From assembly GCA_944364005.1 (NCBI GenBank), contig CALVVW010000028.1, positions 1 through 19,935 on the forward strand: 19,935 nucleotides of DNA, read 5' to 3'. A program made the position numbers and the translations under genes. Origin of the DNA: an uncultured Bacilli bacterium (GTDB lineage: Bacteria > Bacillota_I > Bacilli_A > RF39 > UBA660). The first letter of the stretch is position 1. Every line of letters begins with the position of its first letter. A model generated the notes under the pieces. That model was not told where the DNA came from and did no database searches. It was given only the letters and a program-made list of their open reading frames with translations. Of the stretch, positions 16,157 to 19,935 are shown piece by piece.

Positions 16157-17155
16157 ATGTTTTATAAAAAGTTAACAACTACAACAGATGAAAAAGAAAT
16201 GTTAGCTATATTAGATGATAATCATAAAACATCTTTGGAAATTTTTAAAGCAATCGAAGAATTAAAGAGTATAGATTTGCAAGAAAAACCACAAAAAAAG
16301 CCTAGCGTATCTTTAGATGCTACTACTTCTAGTACAGATAGTGTACCAAGAAATAATCGTTTTGAGGATGAAGTAGAGTTTTTTATGTCTAGTTTACAAA
16401 TGATTCCAGATAGTGTTTCTACAGAAGAACTTGCTCATTTACTTCCTTCTAGACAAAATGCTAATTATAAAGCCCTATTATTACGGTTAAAATTAGAACT
16501 TCAAAAAAATATTCGAGAGATTAAAGAAATTTTAGAAGAAGGTACGCAAGGTTTTACAGCTCAGGATTTGTATCATTTTAAGAAAGATTTATTGTTTGAA
16601 AGAAGAAAAGTAGAGGTTATTGATCAACAATTATTTACAGAAGTAAAAGAAGATAGTCCAGTTTATAATAAATTAATTTTTGTTCCTACTTCCGGGGGAA
16701 GTATTAGAGTATTAAAACAATTAAAATCCATACCTTCAGAATATTATTCTAGTTTTCAGTCTTTATTACAATCAATTAAGGATGGTACATTTAAAAATGC
16801 CAAGCGTTTTAGTAATGCGCACAATAAGCTTTCAGGAATGAGTGAAGTAAGAGATATTGGTGCTGGAACTAGAGTGATTTTCGATAGACTAGATACGAAT
16901 TCTTATGCTATTATTACAGCATTTATTAAGAAAACAGATCATAATAAAGGATATTTAGAACAATTAGAAAGAAGTGTTGGTAACTATAAGAGTCTAAAGC
17001 CAGTTTTAGAGACTAGTTTAAACAATCCATTATTTCAACAAGAAAACGAGATATTAGAACAAACCATTTATGATGTGTTAGAACATCAGGAAAAAGGGGA
17101 TGAGGATACTTGTCAGAAGAAATTATTGCTAAAATCAAACAAGAACAAAGTATAG
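16157..17155 (+). CDS. Unknown protein with N-terminal helical region and C-terminal RelE/HigB-like (Gp49-like) domain, paralogue 1
   Basis: The product (332 aa from ATG 16157; AAGGGG sits against ATG 16148 but 9 bases before 16157) has two parts. Residues 1-165 are helical and charged: a short N-terminal motif (TTTTDEKEMLAILDDN), an acidic linker rich in S and T, and a helical block from FEDEVEFFM. Residues about 172-280 resemble the RelE/ParE/HigB fold, closest to phage Gp49-like proteins: LIFVPTSGGSIRVL, a helix (YYSSFQSLLQSIKDGTF), KRFSNAHNKLSGMSEVRD, RVIFDRL, and AIITAFIKKT with a closing helix. Such domains in small toxins cleave ribosome-bound mRNA. Here the domain is fused to a long extra region, and no catalytic set can be assigned. 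A close paralogue starts at 18968. The next gene overlaps its last 46 bases. Function is not known. Confidence 0.75.
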   Translation: MFYKKLTTTTDEKEMLAILDDNHKTSLEIFKAIEELKSIDLQEKPQKKPSVSLDATTSSTDSVPRNNRFEDEVEFFMSSLQMIPDSVSTEELAHLLPSRQNANYKALLLRLKLELQKNIREIKEILEEGTQGFTAQDLYHFKKDLLFERRKVEVIDQQLFTEVKEDSPVYNKLIFVPTSGGSIRVLKQLKSIPSEYYSSFQSLLQSIKDGTFKNAKRFSNAHNKLSGMSEVRDIGAGTRVIFDRLDTNSYAIITAFIKKTDHNKGYLEQLERSVGNYKSLKPVLETSLNNPLFQQENEILEQTIYDVLEHQEKGDEDTCQKKLLLKSNKNKV

Positions 17156-18954
17156 TTGAAAATGCTATTACTATTCCTAATTTAGATATTGAGTTTTATC
17201 GTAATTTTTTAGAAAATGCTGATTTTTCTAATCCATGTAATTATGAATATATTGATGTAGCACAGTTTATTATGGCTTATGTTAAAAGTGTTGATTCTTC
17301 TTATTCATTAGAGGAATTAAAACCTTTAGCAACGAATTTAAGTTATATTATCAAAAATAATCCAGCAGAAGCTTTAAAGAATTTATTAGAAACAGTAGTA
17401 TTTTTAGCAGATGAGGAAATGTATCCTGATTTTTTAAAGGTGATAGGCGATGATAATGAAATTAAAAGAAGTTTTTCTTTGTATAAAATAGTAGAACAGA
17501 ACTCGATGGCTAGTTTTCTAGAAAATGGTTTGGAGTTACTTTCTTCTTATCATGGAAGACTATTTAATTTAGTAACAGAGTTTTATGAAAGTCCAGAGGC
17601 TTGGGAATTTTGCTTATCTGTTGTTTATGCTTTTAAAGAGATTACAGAAAGAAAATATTTTTTAGAAGATGAGTATAGAAAGTTAAAAAAAAGTTACGCT
17701 TTTGATGATAGTGCTATTCAAAAAGGAATTCAGGGAATTTTAGTAAAAGAATTTCAAGTAGAAAATATTGAGAAAACTTGTAAGAAAATAACTAAATATT
17801 ATCATGGTCTGTTGCAAAAAGAAGAAAAAAAGGAAAGAGCACTTCATCAAGCATCTAACAATTATCAGAAGTTAAGTGAAGATATAAAGCGAGCCGAGAA
17901 AGAAAAAGAAATTACAAACTACCGAGCACTTATTTCAAAATGTGCTAATACAAACTTAAGATGTGATATATTAAGCTGGGTTTATCATCATAATGAGAAG
18001 TATTATGATGAATTAGAAAGTAAATATCAAGTTTTATCCGAAAATAATCCTAGAAATTATCAAAGATTATTGCAACAGCATCATATGGATAATGAGTTTT
18101 CTTTAGAAGAGGTCATGAGTCGTTATTCTTATCAGGATTTAGAATGGATATTTACAGTACTAGGACAATTAAAAATTACCAATCCAGAGTTATTAAAAAG
18201 TGTTATTAGTACTACTACTAAGGATTATGTAGAGAAAGTGTTGAGTCTTGTTAATCAGCAGGTATTAACTAAGAAAACAATAAGAGAAAATATAGATATC
18301 TTTGATGAGAAGAAAAATATTATTTCTTTTATGGAGACTAATCTTTCTTTGTTACAGAAGAAAAAAATACCCGCAAATATTTTTACCAAGAATCAAAGGC
18401 CACTTTTGCTTAGTCCTGAACAGTTAGAGAAAAATATAGAAATACTAACATCTTACGATTTGATAGGTCAATTAGTAACTACTAATAATTATTCTTTTTT
18501 AGGACAAGACGATTTAACGCAAAAAATAGATTTTTCATTAGAGTTAGGATTAGAACCTTTTTTAGAAGAAAATCTAGGCTTATTAAATTATGATTATGTA
18601 ATTTTTCAAAGAATTAGAATATTACAAGGATTAAACATAGAAGTTTCTAAGGAGGAATTAGAACAAGTGTTAAAAGCAGATAGGTTTATTGTCTCAGATG
18701 AAGAGATAAATAAATATTTAAAGTTAGTATCGGTTTCTCGTGATATGTTAGATGAAATGAGGATATTGCCCGAAGATATTATAAAGACTAAGAGATGCTA
18801 TCAATATCATGATATTTATTTTTCTAAGAATAAAGTGAACCAAAATTTAGAATTATATCCTGAGGATAGGCAACGTTTTACAAAAGCTTTATTTACTGAT
18901 AGAAAGATAACAGATCAAGAGTTAGAACGTGTTTTTAAAGTAAGAAAAATATAA
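17110..18954 (+). CDS. Large helical protein of unknown function, overlapping the RelE-like gene
   Basis: The 614-aa protein starts at TTG 17110 (AAAGGGGATGAGG in front) and overlaps the previous gene by 46 bases, so it is coupled to it. There is no signal peptide or membrane segment; nearly all of it is predicted helix. Residues 235-270 are a likely coiled coil (many K and E). Residues about 395-510 contain degenerate helix-helix units such as RPLLLSPEQLEKNIEIL, which vaguely recall mTERF or other nucleic-acid-binding helical repeats; this is a weak impression. No enzyme motif is visible. Lying between two RelE-like paralogues on the same strand, it is a candidate partner, scaffold or neutralising factor, by position only. 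A paralogue of the flanking genes it is not. Confidence 0.7.
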   Translation: MSEEIIAKIKQEQSIVENAITIPNLDIEFYRNFLENADFSNPCNYEYIDVAQFIMAYVKSVDSSYSLEELKPLATNLSYIIKNNPAEALKNLLETVVFLADEEMYPDFLKVIGDDNEIKRSFSLYKIVEQNSMASFLENGLELLSSYHGRLFNLVTEFYESPEAWEFCLSVVYAFKEITERKYFLEDEYRKLKKSYAFDDSAIQKGIQGILVKEFQVENIEKTCKKITKYYHGLLQKEEKKERALHQASNNYQKLSEDIKRAEKEKEITNYRALISKCANTNLRCDILSWVYHHNEKYYDELESKYQVLSENNPRNYQRLLQQHHMDNEFSLEEVMSRYSYQDLEWIFTVLGQLKITNPELLKSVISTTTKDYVEKVLSLVNQQVLTKKTIRENIDIFDEKKNIISFMETNLSLLQKKKIPANIFTKNQRPLLLSPEQLEKNIEILTSYDLIGQLVTTNNYSFLGQDDLTQKIDFSLELGLEPFLEENLGLLNYDYVIFQRIRILQGLNIEVSKEELEQVLKADRFIVSDEEINKYLKLVSVSRDMLDEMRILPEDIIKTKRCYQYHDIYFSKNKVNQNLELYPEDRQRFTKALFTDRKITDQELERVFKVRKI

Positions 18955-18967
18955 TGAGGTGATAATT

Positions 18968-19935
18968 ATGGAATTTAAAATTATAGATTTGAACTTGGCA
19001 ACTAAAGAGGATGTTTTAGAAGCTCTAAACGAAAATAGAAAAACAGCTTTATTAATGGAAAAAGAAATTCAGAAATTAAAAAGTCTCGCTGCAACTGTTT
19101 CTAAGAAAGAACGTGTTTTTCAACCAGAAAACTGCTATGACGATACTATAGACACTATAGCAGAGGAAGATGTGCAAGAGGAAAACGATGATTTAGAAGG
19201 GGAGATTACTTATTATCTTGAAAAATTTTCTAAAGCAAATTTACAAGAGTTGCTAGAAAATAGAGAAGATATCTTACCCGCTTTAGAAAATTATCATTAT
19301 CAAAATATTATGTTGAGATTACGTTTAGAGACATTAAAGACCATGAAAGAAATTAGTCATATGATAAAAGAAACACCTAGTGATTCTTTAGAAGAGATAC
19401 AGTATTATGGCGAAGAATTAGAATACGAAAAGAAAAAGTTAGAAGTTTTAAATACACCAGAAAAAGAAGCAAGTCAGGAGAAAAGCCGTAAAAAGAATAG
19501 ATTGGTTTTTGCGACTACACAAGGTGGAAATATTAGGGTATTAGAAGATATTGATAAAAGAATTCCTAGAGAATATTATCCTAAATTTCAAGAGTTATTT
19601 TCTTCTGTTGTACATGGAACATTTAAAAATGTTAGAAGATTTGTTGCTAGTAATAATGAAACTGCTGGTTTTTATGAAGTAAAAGATCATAAGGTAAGAG
19701 TAGTTTTTGATAGAGTAGGACCAAATACTTATGCTGTTATTACCGCTTTTATGAAGAAAAGTGATAAAGATAAGGGATACATTGATTTTTTAAAAAGAGT
19801 ACTTAGTGATTATAAAACAAATAATCAAAAAGTACTTAAAGAAAATTGTGATAGTGTTGAGTTTATGACTTTACAAAAGCATTATGAATTAGAACTATTT
19901 AATAAATTGGGACAAGATAGTAGAAAAGGTATAGA
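18968..19935 (+). CDS. Paralogue 2 of the RelE/HigB-like protein, partial at right edge
   Basis: The gene starts at ATG 18968 behind GAGGTGAT (18956-18963), 13 bases after the upstream stop, and stays open for 322 codons to the window end, so the C terminus is missing. It aligns with the 16157 product over its whole visible length. The N terminus (NLATKEDVLEALNENRKTAL) matches TTTTDEKEMLAILDDNHKTS. An acidic linker follows (EEDVQEENDDLEGE), then the helical block (NIMLRLRLETLKTM). The RelE-like domain is at about 178-285: LVFATTQGGNIRVL, YYPKFQELF, GTFKNVRRF, FYEVKD, RVVFDRV and AVITAFMKKSDKDKGY. The second part of the domain matches best. This is an old tandem duplication with the 614-aa gene inserted between, or part of a longer family array beyond the window. 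Confidence 0.78.
   Translation, partial: MEFKIIDLNLATKEDVLEALNENRKTALLMEKEIQKLKSLAATVSKKERVFQPENCYDDTIDTIAEEDVQEENDDLEGEITYYLEKFSKANLQELLENREDILPALENYHYQNIMLRLRLETLKTMKEISHMIKETPSDSLEEIQYYGEELEYEKKKLEVLNTPEKEASQEKSRKKNRLVFATTQGGNIRVLEDIDKRIPREYYPKFQELFSSVVHGTFKNVRRFVASNNETAGFYEVKDHKVRVVFDRVGPNTYAVITAFMKKSDKDKGYIDFLKRVLSDYKTNNQKVLKENCDSVEFMTLQKHYELELFNKLGQDSRKGI

Overview
The window looks like chromosome of a low-GC Gram-positive bacterium (Bacillota, Bacilli-like), probably an uncultured gut lineage close to the RF39/Erysipelotrichia/Mollicutes neighbourhood. The DNA is AT-rich, ribosome binding sites are strong GGAGG types, and the core genes (opuC-type transporter, yceD-rpmF, addB-addA, pyrH) are Bacillota versions. 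TGA serves as a stop (yceD and addB end in it), so the code is the standard bacterial one and not the Mycoplasma code. The lineage assignment is inference; no rRNA gene is present.

Left part (1-3169, + strand): the 3' end of an osmoprotectant ABC ATPase (CBS domain), a permease fused to its substrate-binding domain, an unknown membrane-anchored protein, and the yceD-rpmF pair. The L32 protein carries an N-terminal extension that closely resembles the Prp-cleaved leader of ribosomal protein L27. This is the most surprising local signal.

Middle (3240-6542, + strand): after a terminator and a near-consensus promoter come a very large cysteine-rich prepilin-like surface protein (832 aa, three four-cysteine repeats) and a small membrane-anchored companion. 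The next 800 bp without an intact gene hold a decayed ISL3-type transposase on the - strand. Then follow a GT-C glycosyltransferase-like membrane protein and compact addB and addA (overlapping genes, 7351-13980). That block ends in a two-way terminator facing a - strand operon (pyrH followed by two unknown genes, 13985-16044).

Right part (16101-19935, + strand): divergent from pyrH, a strong extended -10 promoter drives a cluster of three genes of unknown function. Two full-length paralogues share an N-terminal helical region and a C-terminal RelE/HigB-like (Gp49-like) domain. They flank a 614-aa helical protein that overlaps the first one. The last gene runs off the right edge. This cluster is the best candidate for an undescribed system, possibly toxin-antitoxin-like or RNA-directed; the function is inference only.
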